Assembly (NCBI GenBank): GCA_947573605.1
Contig: CANPGM010000005.1
Coordinates: 55,473-119,472 of the forward strand
From: an uncultured Roseburia sp.
GTDB taxonomy: Bacteria; Bacillota; Clostridia; Lachnospirales; Lachnospiraceae
Length of the DNA stretch: 64,000 nucleotides
Direction of reading: 5' to 3'
Part shown: positions 17,080-25,019 of the stretch, piece after piece
How positions within the stretch are numbered: position 1 is the first letter of the stretch
How the letters are laid out: each line of letters opens with the position of its first letter
Made by a program: the position numbers and the translations under genes
Notes under the pieces: model-generated
Seen by the model: the letters and a program-made list of their open reading frames with translations, nothing else
Database searches by the model: none
What the model was told of the DNA's origin: nothing

Positions 17080-17919
17080 TTATTTTGCACCGCTTTCGCG
17101 ATTCCCTTCCGTTACATCCGCCTCTTTGGCAAATTCTCCGCTCAGGTCAAACGCGTGGTTCATCGGTCCGCTTCCCTTCCCCAAATCCAGCATTGCCGCC
17201 AAAGCACAGGAGATATAGTCCTTTGCGCGCCGAACGGAGGTAAAGAGATCGAATCCTTTCGCAAGGTTTGACGCAATTGCGCTTGAAAGCGTACAGCCCG
17301 TTCCGTGCGTATTCGGATTGTCTATATGCTTTCCCGGAAACCAGGTGTACTGACCGTCCGCAAACAACAAATCATTTGCGTCATTTAAGCTGTGACCTCC
17401 CTTGCATAAAACGGCGCACCCGTATGTTTCACTGATTCTGCGCGCGGCCTGTATCATATCTGATCCGTCCGAAATCTTAATTCCGGATAGAATTTCAGCC
17501 TCCAAAAGATTCGGCGTAAGAATCTCGGCAAGCGGCAAAAGCTTTGTTTTAAGCGCCGAAACCGCCTCCTCTTTGATCAGCCTTGCGCCGCTGGTCGCCG
17601 CCATAACGGGGTCCGCAACGATATGTTTTGCCCCGTAGAACCGCAGGCGGTCCGATATCTCGCATATCAGTCCGGCGGACGAAACCATTCCTATTTTAAC
17701 GGCATCCGGACATATGTCCGTGAAAATATTATCAATCTGTTCCTTTAAAAAATCCGGCGTAACCTCCATAATCCCTGTGACGCCCGTGGTATTTTGCGCA
17801 GTCAGCGCCGTAATTGCGCTCATTGCGTATACGCCGTTCATCGTCATTGTTTTGATATCCGCCTGAATACCGGCGCCGCCGCTCGAATCGCTCCCTGCAA
17901 TCGTTAACGCTGTTTTCAT
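17080..17919 (-). CDS. thiD: Hydroxymethylpyrimidine/phosphomethylpyrimidine kinase ThiD
   Basis: A 279-residue ribokinase-fold kinase that phosphorylates HMP and HMP-P. IAGSDSSGGAGIQADIKTM (7-25) and the C-terminal anion hole NTHGTGCTLSSAIASNLA are diagnostic. It is last in the thiM-thiE-thiD salvage operon, overlapping thiE by 4 bp. The C-terminal 25 residues (EADVTEGNRESGAK end) extend slightly past the kinase fold. Confidence 0.96.
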   Translation of the reverse strand: MKTALTIAGSDSSGGAGIQADIKTMTMNGVYAMSAITALTAQNTTGVTGIMEVTPDFLKEQIDNIFTDICPDAVKIGMVSSAGLICEISDRLRFYGAKHIVADPVMAATSGARLIKEEAVSALKTKLLPLAEILTPNLLEAEILSGIKISDGSDMIQAARRISETYGCAVLCKGGHSLNDANDLLFADGQYTWFPGKHIDNPNTHGTGCTLSSAIASNLAKGFDLFTSVRRAKDYISCALAAMLDLGKGSGPMNHAFDLSGEFAKEADVTEGNRESGAK

Positions 17920-18563
17920 CGTTTCCCTCCCGTTATTGTTTCCGCCAAAACCTTTAATTTGGCAGCAGCCGCCCGGATATCGCTTTGTGCAAAAATAGCG
18001 CTGATTACCGCAATTCCGCTGATTCCGCTGCCCGAAAGCTCCATACCGTTTTCTGTTCCGATTCCGCCGATGGCGACAACCGGAATCCGAACGGATTCGC
18101 AGATTTCTTTTAATACCGCCAGGCTGACTTCGTCCGCATCCGCTTTTGATTTCGTTGAAAAGATCGCGCCGACTCCGAGATAATCCGCTCCCTGTTGCTC
18201 CGCCAAAACGGCCTGCGCCACAGTCTGGGCAGATACCCCGATTATTTTATCCCGGCCGAGCCTCTCCCGGACAAGCCCCGCCTCCATGTCGCTCTGTCCG
18301 ACATGAACGCCGTCCGCATCCGTTTTTCTTGCAAGCTCCACATTGTCGTTTATGACAAACGGCACCCGGTAACGATGGCACAATCTCTTTATTTCCAGCG
18401 CTTCTTTGTAAAATTCCTCCTGCGGGAGCTCTTTTTCCCTTAGCTGAACAAACGTTACGCCTCCCAGTAACGCGCGCTCCACCTGTTCGCCCAGCGTCGT
18501 CCCGTTCGTATAGCTCCGGTCCGTTACGGCATATAGCAGCAAATCTTTTTTATCGAACTTCAT
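17916..18563 (-). CDS. thiE: Thiamine-phosphate synthase ThiE
   Basis: A 215-residue TIM-barrel enzyme that joins HMP-PP and thiazole phosphate to make TMP. The start ATG 18563 (MKFDKKDLLLYAVTDRSY) follows AAAGGAG; the longer upstream frame only overlaps thiM. Motifs include VQLREKELP, DADGVHVGQSDM and GVGAIFSTKSKADA. It overlaps thiM by 14 bp and thiD by 4 bp. Confidence 0.96.
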   Translation of the reverse strand: MKFDKKDLLLYAVTDRSYTNGTTLGEQVERALLGGVTFVQLREKELPQEEFYKEALEIKRLCHRYRVPFVINDNVELARKTDADGVHVGQSDMEAGLVRERLGRDKIIGVSAQTVAQAVLAEQQGADYLGVGAIFSTKSKADADEVSLAVLKEICESVRIPVVAIGGIGTENGMELSGSGISGIAVISAIFAQSDIRAAAAKLKVLAETITGGKR

Positions 18564-19368
18564 AACGGGCTCCTTTCGCCAGCGTGCCGCCGTCCATATG
18601 ATAAATCGCGTCAATGATGCGGTTGCGATAAGTCGCGTTGCCCTCGCCGTCTTTTAATTTACCGTATGCGATTTCTCCGGCCAGTCCCATTGCACAGACC
18701 GCCCCCGCCGCAGCCTTTAACTGACAGTTGGAATTTGCAGTAATAAACGCCGTAATCATGCCGGAAAGCTGGCATCCCGTTCCGGTAATTTTGGCCATTT
18801 CGGGGCGCCCGTTTCTGATTACATAGCAGTCTTTTTCATCTGCCGCCAAATCAATCGCGCCTGTAATGACAATCATACACCCCTCTGCCTTTGCAAACGA
18901 TTTCGCAAACTCCACCATACGGTCTAAATTTTCCTCCGTTACGGCGTCCGCCGCGTCCGCATCCACGCCTCTTGTCGTACCGCTGCCCGCGGCGAGCGTT
19001 TTGATTTCGGAAATGTTTCCGCGTATCACAGCAAATCTGATTTTTTCCTTCAATGCAAGCGCCGTATTTGTCCGAAGCGCGCTTGCGCCTGCGCCGACCG
19101 GATCAAGAAGTACCGGATGTCCAAGCTCGTTCGCTTTTCTTCCGGCCAGAAACATTCCCTCTATACTCCGTTTATTTAACGTGCCGATATTCATGTTTAA
19201 ACCGCCGCAAATAGCGGTGATATCGGCGACGTCTTCCGGCTCGTCCGACATAATCGGGCTTGCGCCGCAGGCAAGAAGAACGTTTGCCACGTCGTTGACT
19301 GTTACATAATTGGTTATATTATGTACGATTGGCATCGTTTCTCTTACTTTTTCCATGCAATGCATCAT
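18550..19368 (-). CDS. thiM: Hydroxyethylthiazole kinase ThiM
   Basis: A 272-residue kinase that salvages hydroxyethylthiazole. ATG 19368 is preferred because GGGAG lies 8 bases upstream; the frame also allows TTG 19428 without a comparable ribosome site. PIVHNITNYVTVNDVANVLL and LLDPVGAGASALRT are family motifs, and ITGTGCQLSGMITAF is the phosphate-binding loop. First gene of the operon, controlled by the TPP riboswitch upstream. No de novo genes (thiC, thiG, thiH) are adjacent, so this operon performs salvage. Confidence 0.95.
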   Translation of the reverse strand: MMHCMEKVRETMPIVHNITNYVTVNDVANVLLACGASPIMSDEPEDVADITAICGGLNMNIGTLNKRSIEGMFLAGRKANELGHPVLLDPVGAGASALRTNTALALKEKIRFAVIRGNISEIKTLAAGSGTTRGVDADAADAVTEENLDRMVEFAKSFAKAEGCMIVITGAIDLAADEKDCYVIRNGRPEMAKITGTGCQLSGMITAFITANSNCQLKAAAGAVCAMGLAGEIAYGKLKDGEGNATYRNRIIDAIYHMDGGTLAKGARYEVR

Positions 19369-19447
19369 AATTTTCTCCCTTTCCGCCGCTTCCGCGGCTA
19401 AAAAAACGTTGTCACTGATTTCCGACAAATCCGAAAAGCCTATACGA

Positions 19448-19489
19448 CAAAAAAAGCGGATATACCGATTCCTGTTTGGTATATTCGCT
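19448..19489 (-). terminator. Riboswitch-controlled terminator before thiM
   Basis: Minus-strand hairpin GCGAATATACC...GGTATATCCGC followed by seven T residues, located between the TPP aptamer and thiM. This is the expected expression platform: TPP binding favours termination. Confidence 0.85.
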
Positions 19490-19512
19490 CTTTTGACGTA
19501 TTGCTTTTATTA

Positions 19513-19598
19513 CGCTGTCCCTACGTTGGCATTATCCAAATCAGGTAATCGGTCGAAGGTCACACCTTCCTCTCAGCCTGTATACAAGCTCCCTGTCG
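19513..19598 (-). ncRNA. TPP (THI-element) riboswitch
   Basis: The minus strand contains CTGAGA, then ACCTGATTTGGATAATGCC and AACGTAGGGA, the conserved core of the TPP aptamer. The outer stem pairs GACAGGGAGC with the GGGACAGCG side. It precedes a terminator and the thiM-thiE-thiD operon, so high TPP should stop transcription of thiamine salvage. Confidence 0.96.
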
Positions 19599-19803
19599 CT
19601 TTTTTATTTGATTTGACTTAAACTGTCCGGCGCCGCGGCCCCGGCTTTTTGTCCACAGATTTTATTATATTCAAACTGCAGCCAAAATACAAGCAAATCC
19701 TCTGAAACGGCTGCTTCATTTATTGACAGCAAAAAGGTACAACTCCACCGATCCTCTGCAGACGCCCAAATAGCCGCCCTGTATCCCTGTCATAAGAGGA
19801 TAT

Positions 19804-19934
19804 CTGTGATAATAGACTTGCCTTTCATGTAAAAGGTGATGTAGAATAGGTAAAGGGACATTCTTTCGTTCCCATCGGAAAAATCACAGGTAATAAATTG
19901 GTCGTATATCCGTATTTTTCAGAGATACGGATAT
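19804..19934 (+). ncRNA. Unassigned structured leader upstream of the chemoreceptor gene
   Basis: A closing stem CTGTGAT/ATCACAG (19804-19810 with 19883-19889) encloses two further stems, TTGCCT/AGGTAA (19818-19823 with 19848-19853, one G-U pair) and GGGA/TCCC (19855-19858 with 19870-19873). It is followed by a perfect 10-bp hairpin ATATCCGTAT/ATACGGATAT (19906-19915 with 19925-19934), 28 bases before the start codon. This looks like an aptamer plus expression platform. It does not match the core motifs of c-di-GMP-I, c-di-GMP-II, TPP or THF riboswitches as far as can be judged by eye. No clear promoter was found on this strand. Confidence 0.5.
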
Positions 19935-19962
19935 TACTGGTTTCAGAAAGGAAATTTACCCA

Positions 19963-21840
19963 ATGAAAAAAATATTTACCAGACGTTTATTTCTTTACAT
20001 GTTGTCGGCGCTTGTTATCACAATCAGCGCTATTTTTGTATTGCAGACGGTCATCACGCAAAAAAGCAATACTGTCTCAAGTCAGGAAAAGCTGGAAACG
20101 GTAAAAGAAAAACTGATTAGTAATGAAGAAAATATTGCGAATCTTACGGAAAATCTCGGCGAAAATAATCTTGCGAAAACAAGAGCCTTTGCGGATATGC
20201 TGGTTACGGACAAATCCATAAACGGCAGCACGGAAAAATTAAACGAAATCAAAGAACGGCTGATGGTAAATGAATTACATATTATTGACAAGGACGGAAT
20301 CATTACCAGCAGTTCCATAGAAAGCTATATCGGGTTTGATATGAAAAGCGGCGAACAGTCAAATGCTTTTATGGTGATTGTGGACGATCCCTCCATCGAA
20401 ATCGTACAGGAACCGCAGGTGAATGTGGCGGAAGGCGTCGTAGTGCAGTATATCGGCGTAGCGCGCAAAGACGCCCCCGGTCTTGTACAGGTCGGCGTGC
20501 GGCCGGAAGTTTTGGAAAAAATGCTGGCGGGAACGGAGATAAATGAAGTATTGAAAGATATCGACTTCGGAGAAAAGGGATATGTCTATGCCATAGACGC
20601 CGAAAGCGAACTGATCGTTGCACATCCCAACACAAACCTGATTGGGGCATCCGCCGCCGACGCAGGTTTTCCTTCAAACCCTGCCAGAAACGGAAAAGCC
20701 GTTATTGACGGAGTCAGAGGCTATTATGTAACCGAAGAATACGGCGAATGGATCATCGGTACCTTTTTACCGTCAGGCGAATATTACGCCGCGCGCAACA
20801 GTCAGATGCTCGTTGTTTCTTTCAGTATGCTGCTGATCTTCGGAATCCTGCTTGTGATGATTAATCAGATGGTGGACAGTAAAATTGTGCGCGGAATCGA
20901 CAATATTAACAACTCCATGAAGGAAATCGCAGAAGGCAATTTCGAAATTACCGTAAACGAAAAAGGCAATACGGAATTTGAACAGCTCTCCGACAGTATT
21001 AATAAAATGGTGGACAGCATCCGCCGCAACATGAAGGAAAACGAGGGGCTTCTTGAACAACAGCAAATCGATGTGGAAAACAACCAAAATCTGATTCGCA
21101 ACGTAAAAGAAGCGTGCCTTGATCTGAATCAGGTATCCGGTGAAACGCTTGAAAATGCGGACAGCATCTATCACGGTACCGGAGAACAGGAAAAAGCGGT
21201 TGAAGATTTAAAACAGATTATGAAGCAGCTTTCGCAGAAACTCAACGACAGCGTCGACGCATCCGCCGCTGTTATGAAGGCGACGGAAGAAACCGCGGAA
21301 AAAATGGTGCAGACGCAGTCTCAGATTGGACTGTTAAAAAACGCAATGCAGCGCACCAGCGATATGTCTATCGCAATCGAAAAAATAATCGATGAAATCA
21401 ATTCCATTGCGCAGCAGACGAATATGCTTTCTCTGAACGCTTCTATCGAAGCCGCCAGAGCCGGGGAAATGGGTAAAGGCTTTACGGTTGTCGCAACGCA
21501 GGTCGGAGAACTTGCGGCCAGAAGCGCGCAGGCAGCAAAGAAAACAAATGAGTTGATTACCAATTCCATAAAATCGGTCGAGGGCGGAAAAGAGATCACA
21601 GACCAGACCGTCGAAGCTTTTGGAATTGTCGTAGAAAACATTGAAAAAGCAAGCCGCGATGTAGAACAAATTACCGATATCGTAAGGCAGAACGTTGACG
21701 TTGTAGCGGATGCGGTCAACCAAATCGAGCGCATTTCCGGCGTCGTAGAAGAAAACGTACAGATTTCTCATAACACAAAGCAGGTATCGTCGCATATGGC
21801 GGATATTACGGAAAAATTATTAGAAATGATACAACAATAA
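19963..21840 (+). CDS. Methyl-accepting chemotaxis protein with dCache-type sensor
   Basis: A 625-residue receptor. TM1 is at about residues 10-29, an extracellular dCache-like sensor spans about 35-280 ([20 protein letters not shown] and [18 protein letters not shown] are the two PAS-like cores), TM2 is about 288-308, HAMP about 309-365, and the signalling domain follows. The hairpin tip is [20 protein letters not shown]. It would report an external ligand to CheA/CheW; none of these genes is in the window. AGAAAGGAA precedes the ATG. Confidence 0.94.
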   Translation: MKKIFTRRLFLYMLSALVITISAIFVLQTVITQKSNTVSSQEKLETVKEKLISNEENIANLTENLGENNLAKTRAFADMLVTDKSINGSTEKLNEIKERLMVNELHIIDKDGIITSSSIESYIGFDMKSGEQSNAFMVIVDDPSIEIVQEPQVNVAEGVVVQYIGVARKDAPGLVQVGVRPEVLEKMLAGTEINEVLKDIDFGEKGYVYAIDAESELIVAHPNTNLIGASAADAGFPSNPARNGKAVIDGVRGYYVTEEYGEWIIGTFLPSGEYYAARNSQMLVVSFSMLLIFGILLVMINQMVDSKIVRGIDNINNSMKEIAEGNFEITVNEKGNTEFEQLSDSINKMVDSIRRNMKENEGLLEQQQIDVENNQNLIRNVKEACLDLNQVSGETLENADSIYHGTGEQEKAVEDLKQIMKQLSQKLNDSVDASAAVMKATEETAEKMVQTQSQIGLLKNAMQRTSDMSIAIEKIIDEINSIAQQTNMLSLNASIEAARAGEMGKGFTVVATQVGELAARSAQAAKKTNELITNSIKSVEGGKEITDQTVEAFGIVVENIEKASRDVEQITDIVRQNVDVVADAVNQIERISGVVEENVQISHNTKQVSSHMADITEKLLEMIQQ

Positions 21841-21855
21841 TTCAGGTGATTCCAT

Positions 21856-21888
21856 ACGGAGAACGCCCGTATTCCGGGCGTTCTCCGT
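21856..21888. terminator. Strong hairpin between convergent chemoreceptor and MntP-like genes
   Basis: Perfect 14-bp stem ACGGAGAACGCCCG / CGGGCGTTCTCCGT with a 5-base loop. No long U-tract on either strand, but the position between convergent genes indicates a shared terminator. Confidence 0.65.
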
Positions 21889-21916
21889 TGGAAAACTATT
21901 CCAATCATTCTTCCCG

Positions 21917-22501
21917 CTACCCGCTTTTGACAATATATCTGACAAACACCTCTGCGCCCGCAGCCCACAATAAAACGGTTCCGCAAAGATACGCTTTCGT
22001 TTTATGGACAAACCCCAGACGGTATCCTGCGTATGTTCCGGAAATAACCGCCGCAACTGTAAGAAAAGCCGTCATAAAAAGCATTGCCGCAAGGCCGGTT
22101 TCCAAAAATCCGCAGGCAATTCCTGTAAGCAGCGTATATATACCTGCCGCCGCCGTAATGGAAACATAGCGTTTCACTTGGGGACGATCCTCTCTGCGTT
22201 CGTGCAGATTCTCATTTTTCAGCGCCTTTAAAAGCAGACGAAGTCCGAGAAAAAAGAAGATGACCATAGCAAGCACAAGTCCGAAAAACTGTTCCTCACC
22301 GGTTATATCTTTTCCGTAGAACAGCCCGGAAAGGGAGCTGCCGAGAAGCAGCGCCCCCATCTGCCAGACCGCCGCCACTGCGCAGACAGCTCCTAAATTC
22401 TTTTTATCCACCCTTGCCACAAGAGAACCTTCCCATTCCATTCCGGCAAAAATATTCGCCGATATTCCGACAACTATCAAAAAATTTTCCAATCCGTTCA
22501 T
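21917..22501 (-). CDS. MntP-like (DUF204) six-helix membrane protein lacking the family aspartates
   Basis: A 194-residue protein with six hydrophobic segments in two three-helix repeats, the architecture of MntP manganese exporters. In MntP each repeat carries an Asp (SMDAFAASIGKG and TSLDAMAVG patterns). Here the matching positions read GISANIFAGMEWEG and TLLTGIACGFLE, so both acidic residues are missing. The protein may transport something else or act as a non-transporting membrane protein. It is a single gene, upstream of the YhgE-like gene in gene order but not overlapping it. Confidence 0.6.
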   Translation of the reverse strand: MNGLENFLIVVGISANIFAGMEWEGSLVARVDKKNLGAVCAVAAVWQMGALLLGSSLSGLFYGKDITGEEQFFGLVLAMVIFFFLGLRLLLKALKNENLHERREDRPQVKRYVSITAAAGIYTLLTGIACGFLETGLAAMLFMTAFLTVAAVISGTYAGYRLGFVHKTKAYLCGTVLLWAAGAEVFVRYIVKSG

Positions 22502-22561
22502 GGCTACACCCGCCGCATATCACAGACTCCGCCTGCAATTGTGTCCTTTATATTTTAAATT

Positions 22562-24985
22562 TTACTTGATGGCAGCCGTTTTATAAATAAATTTTACGCT
22601 TCCTTCAACGTCCTTATCGCACTCCGTAAACGACTGATAACCGGCTCCTGCATCAAGCACCGCCTGAATTTTGTCAAAAAGCGGTTTCGCGTCGCCCTGC
22701 CATGCATTTACAATTTCATTAATACCGGATTCATTAAACGTGACAATACCGTCCGATAACTGATGCGCTCCGTTGTCCAGCTTATCGACGCCTTCGGCAA
22801 GCTGTCCTGTCGCATCCGAAAGCCGGTAAGCTCCGTCGTTTAAAGCGGCATTGTTTGACACGAGTTCCGAAGCGCCCTGATTCAGCAGGTCTACGCCGCT
22901 AAGCAGCGACGGCATACTGCCTGACAATTGGCTCATACCGCTGTTTACCGGAACAATCGCCTGTGAATAGAGCTGTTCGATTCCGGAAAACAGATTGCCC
23001 GCTCCCGTTTTTAACGAAGCCGCTCCGTCTTTTAAACCGTCCGCCCCTGCTTTTAAGGAAGCCGCTCCGTCTCTTAAACCGTCCGCCCCCGCGGATACCT
23101 GGGAAGCTCCCGCGGATAAAGAAGCGGTTCCGTTCTTTAAGTCTTTTAGACCTGCACTAATCTGTTCCGCTCCTGCCGCAACGCCCGCAGCGCCCTGATT
23201 CAGCGCATCCAGCTCACCTGACATACTGCTTACGTCCGACGGAAGCTGCGACAGCATCTGGTCTATTACCTGAACCGCCGTCTGCGCCTGTTTTAAGCTG
23301 CCAAGCGCTGCGGACGTCTGGCTGTAGCTTTCCATCAGACTGTTTTTTACCGCTGCGTCCTCCGCCGCGTCAAAAGCCGCTTTGATATCGGAAAGCCCGG
23401 CTTCCGCTGCCGCAATCCTGCCGTTTAATTCCTCTGTGCTGCCGACGCCGCACTGACCAAGCAGCGTTGTCTTTGTATTGATTAGCGCCGCAGATGCGGT
23501 AGACATCTGAGCCGCCATTCCCTGAACCTTTTCTACAAGTGTATTCACTCCGTTTTGAAGATTTGCAGCGCCGCCTGAAAGCGATGATGCGCCGTCCGAT
23601 AACCGGCCTGCCGCATCGTCAACGGTTTTGGCACCGTCCGCGACACTTCCCGCTCCGGCGGAAAGCGCTCCTGCGCCGTCTAAAAGCTGCCCGGCTCCCG
23701 CCGATAATGCGCCTGCGCCGTCCGAAAGCTGTCCGGCTCCCGCGGCAAGACTTCCCGCCCCGCCCCGCAGCGTGCTCTGGTTATCCGTGCTTCCAAAATG
23801 ATCGTAGATTGCGGAAATGCCGACTCCAAGCTTCGAAACGCCGTCCGAAAGCTGCGGCGTGCTGCCTTTTAACGATCCGATTCCCTCTGCCACGCGCGAC
23901 GCGCCGTCGGTATAGTTCTTAATTCCGTCTTTTAAGGTATTCACTCCGTTCGCAAACTCGTTCAGCTTCGACTGAAGCGTATCCAGTCCTTCTGCAAGCT
24001 CGCCGGAACCGTCCTGTAATTGTCCGCCCGCATCCGTCAGCGCGTCAAGCATATCTTCTACAGAAGACAAATCATTTTCTCCTTCCGCACTGACAAAATT
24101 AGCTGCATTGACGACTGCCGTCATTGTCATATCCAGCGAAAAATGTTCCACATCCGCCGTTACTTCCACATATTCCGGAATTGTAAGTTCTTTGTCAAAA
24201 TTTTCGCTGCTTACGGCAAGGCTTTCTTTTAACCCCGGCAGAGCATAACCGATTACCAGATTTTTACTGCCGTCGGCAATCGCCCTTCCGTTCGTCACCT
24301 CTACATTTTGAAAGCTGTCGTCTAAGACCATTCCGCTGATCGCTACAAACGGCACGAATACCTCTTCTGTCTTTCCGTCAACTGTGACTCTTACTTTCTC
24401 ATGGTTTGTATAATCAAAACGAATCGTGACTCTGCCGGATTTTCCTGCAAGCTCTTCCGGCGTAATTTCTTTCCCGTCCAGATAATAGGTAAGTTTTTCC
24501 GTTACAGGAGCCTGTTTTTCCGTTGTTCCCTGATAAAAGATGTCGCTGCCTCCTGCCTGCCAGGTGAGCTTCATCCCATCCTGTTTATATTCCTGCTCCC
24601 CTTTTACATTTGTGATATTTTCCAAAGACGAAACATCCTCCAGCGTATCCTTCTCTTCTCTGTTACGCAAATGCGCCGATACAATCGTTTCTTCCGCTGC
24701 ACCGGTACTGTCAGCAAAAATATATACCGTCTCTTCTTTGCCGATCTCTGTTTCATGCAGACGAATACTTCCGTCTAACAGACCGCTTAATTGATTTTCT
24801 GTCTGTTCCGTATCCGATTCCGCATCCTTTTCTTCAGAGACAACCGTTTTGGCAAACGCCTTTTCCGTTCCTTTTATACCGTAAGCGGCCGCTCCGGTTC
24901 CTATCATTGTAACGGTCAGCGTTCCTGCAATAATACGAATAACATATTTATTTTTAAATACTCTTTTTAACTCTGCTAATTTCAT
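22562..24985 (-). CDS. YhgE/Pip-like secreted protein with long heptad-like repeats, partner of the MMPL transporter
   Basis: An 807-residue protein from ATG 24985 (AAGGAGAAAAAC upstream). It has an N-terminal membrane segment (about 15-37), a mixed N-terminal domain to about 310, then hundreds of residues of short degenerate repeats (LSDGAGALSAGAGQLLDGA, ASLKAGADGLKDGAASLKTG) predicted to form long extracellular helices. No second strong membrane helix is seen at the C-terminus (ends ...SVKFIYKTAAIK), unlike full YhgE proteins. It lies 34 bp after the MMPL gene, a recurring pairing in Bacillota where such proteins are thought to aid export across the envelope. Confidence 0.8.
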   Translation of the reverse strand: MKLAELKRVFKNKYVIRIIAGTLTVTMIGTGAAAYGIKGTEKAFAKTVVSEEKDAESDTEQTENQLSGLLDGSIRLHETEIGKEETVYIFADSTGAAEETIVSAHLRNREEKDTLEDVSSLENITNVKGEQEYKQDGMKLTWQAGGSDIFYQGTTEKQAPVTEKLTYYLDGKEITPEELAGKSGRVTIRFDYTNHEKVRVTVDGKTEEVFVPFVAISGMVLDDSFQNVEVTNGRAIADGSKNLVIGYALPGLKESLAVSSENFDKELTIPEYVEVTADVEHFSLDMTMTAVVNAANFVSAEGENDLSSVEDMLDALTDAGGQLQDGSGELAEGLDTLQSKLNEFANGVNTLKDGIKNYTDGASRVAEGIGSLKGSTPQLSDGVSKLGVGISAIYDHFGSTDNQSTLRGGAGSLAAGAGQLSDGAGALSAGAGQLLDGAGALSAGAGSVADGAKTVDDAAGRLSDGASSLSGGAANLQNGVNTLVEKVQGMAAQMSTASAALINTKTTLLGQCGVGSTEELNGRIAAAEAGLSDIKAAFDAAEDAAVKNSLMESYSQTSAALGSLKQAQTAVQVIDQMLSQLPSDVSSMSGELDALNQGAAGVAAGAEQISAGLKDLKNGTASLSAGASQVSAGADGLRDGAASLKAGADGLKDGAASLKTGAGNLFSGIEQLYSQAIVPVNSGMSQLSGSMPSLLSGVDLLNQGASELVSNNAALNDGAYRLSDATGQLAEGVDKLDNGAHQLSDGIVTFNESGINEIVNAWQGDAKPLFDKIQAVLDAGAGYQSFTECDKDVEGSVKFIYKTAAIK

Positions 24986-25019
24986 GTTTTTCTCCTTTTC
25001 CAAATCTTTTTCTGAATCC

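Noticed and set aside
19723..19752. TTGACA at 19723 as promoter of the chemoreceptor
   Set aside because: No acceptable -10 box at 16-18 bp; a flagellar sigma-type promoter was not found either.
23000..23110. Possible CRISPR-like spaced repeats
   Set aside because: The repeats are protein-coding and in frame with a periodic helix pattern, with no unique spacers or cas genes.
22963..23922. Plus-strand open frames opposite the YhgE-like gene
   Set aside because: Arg/Pro/Leu-rich shadows created by the repeated codons of the real gene.
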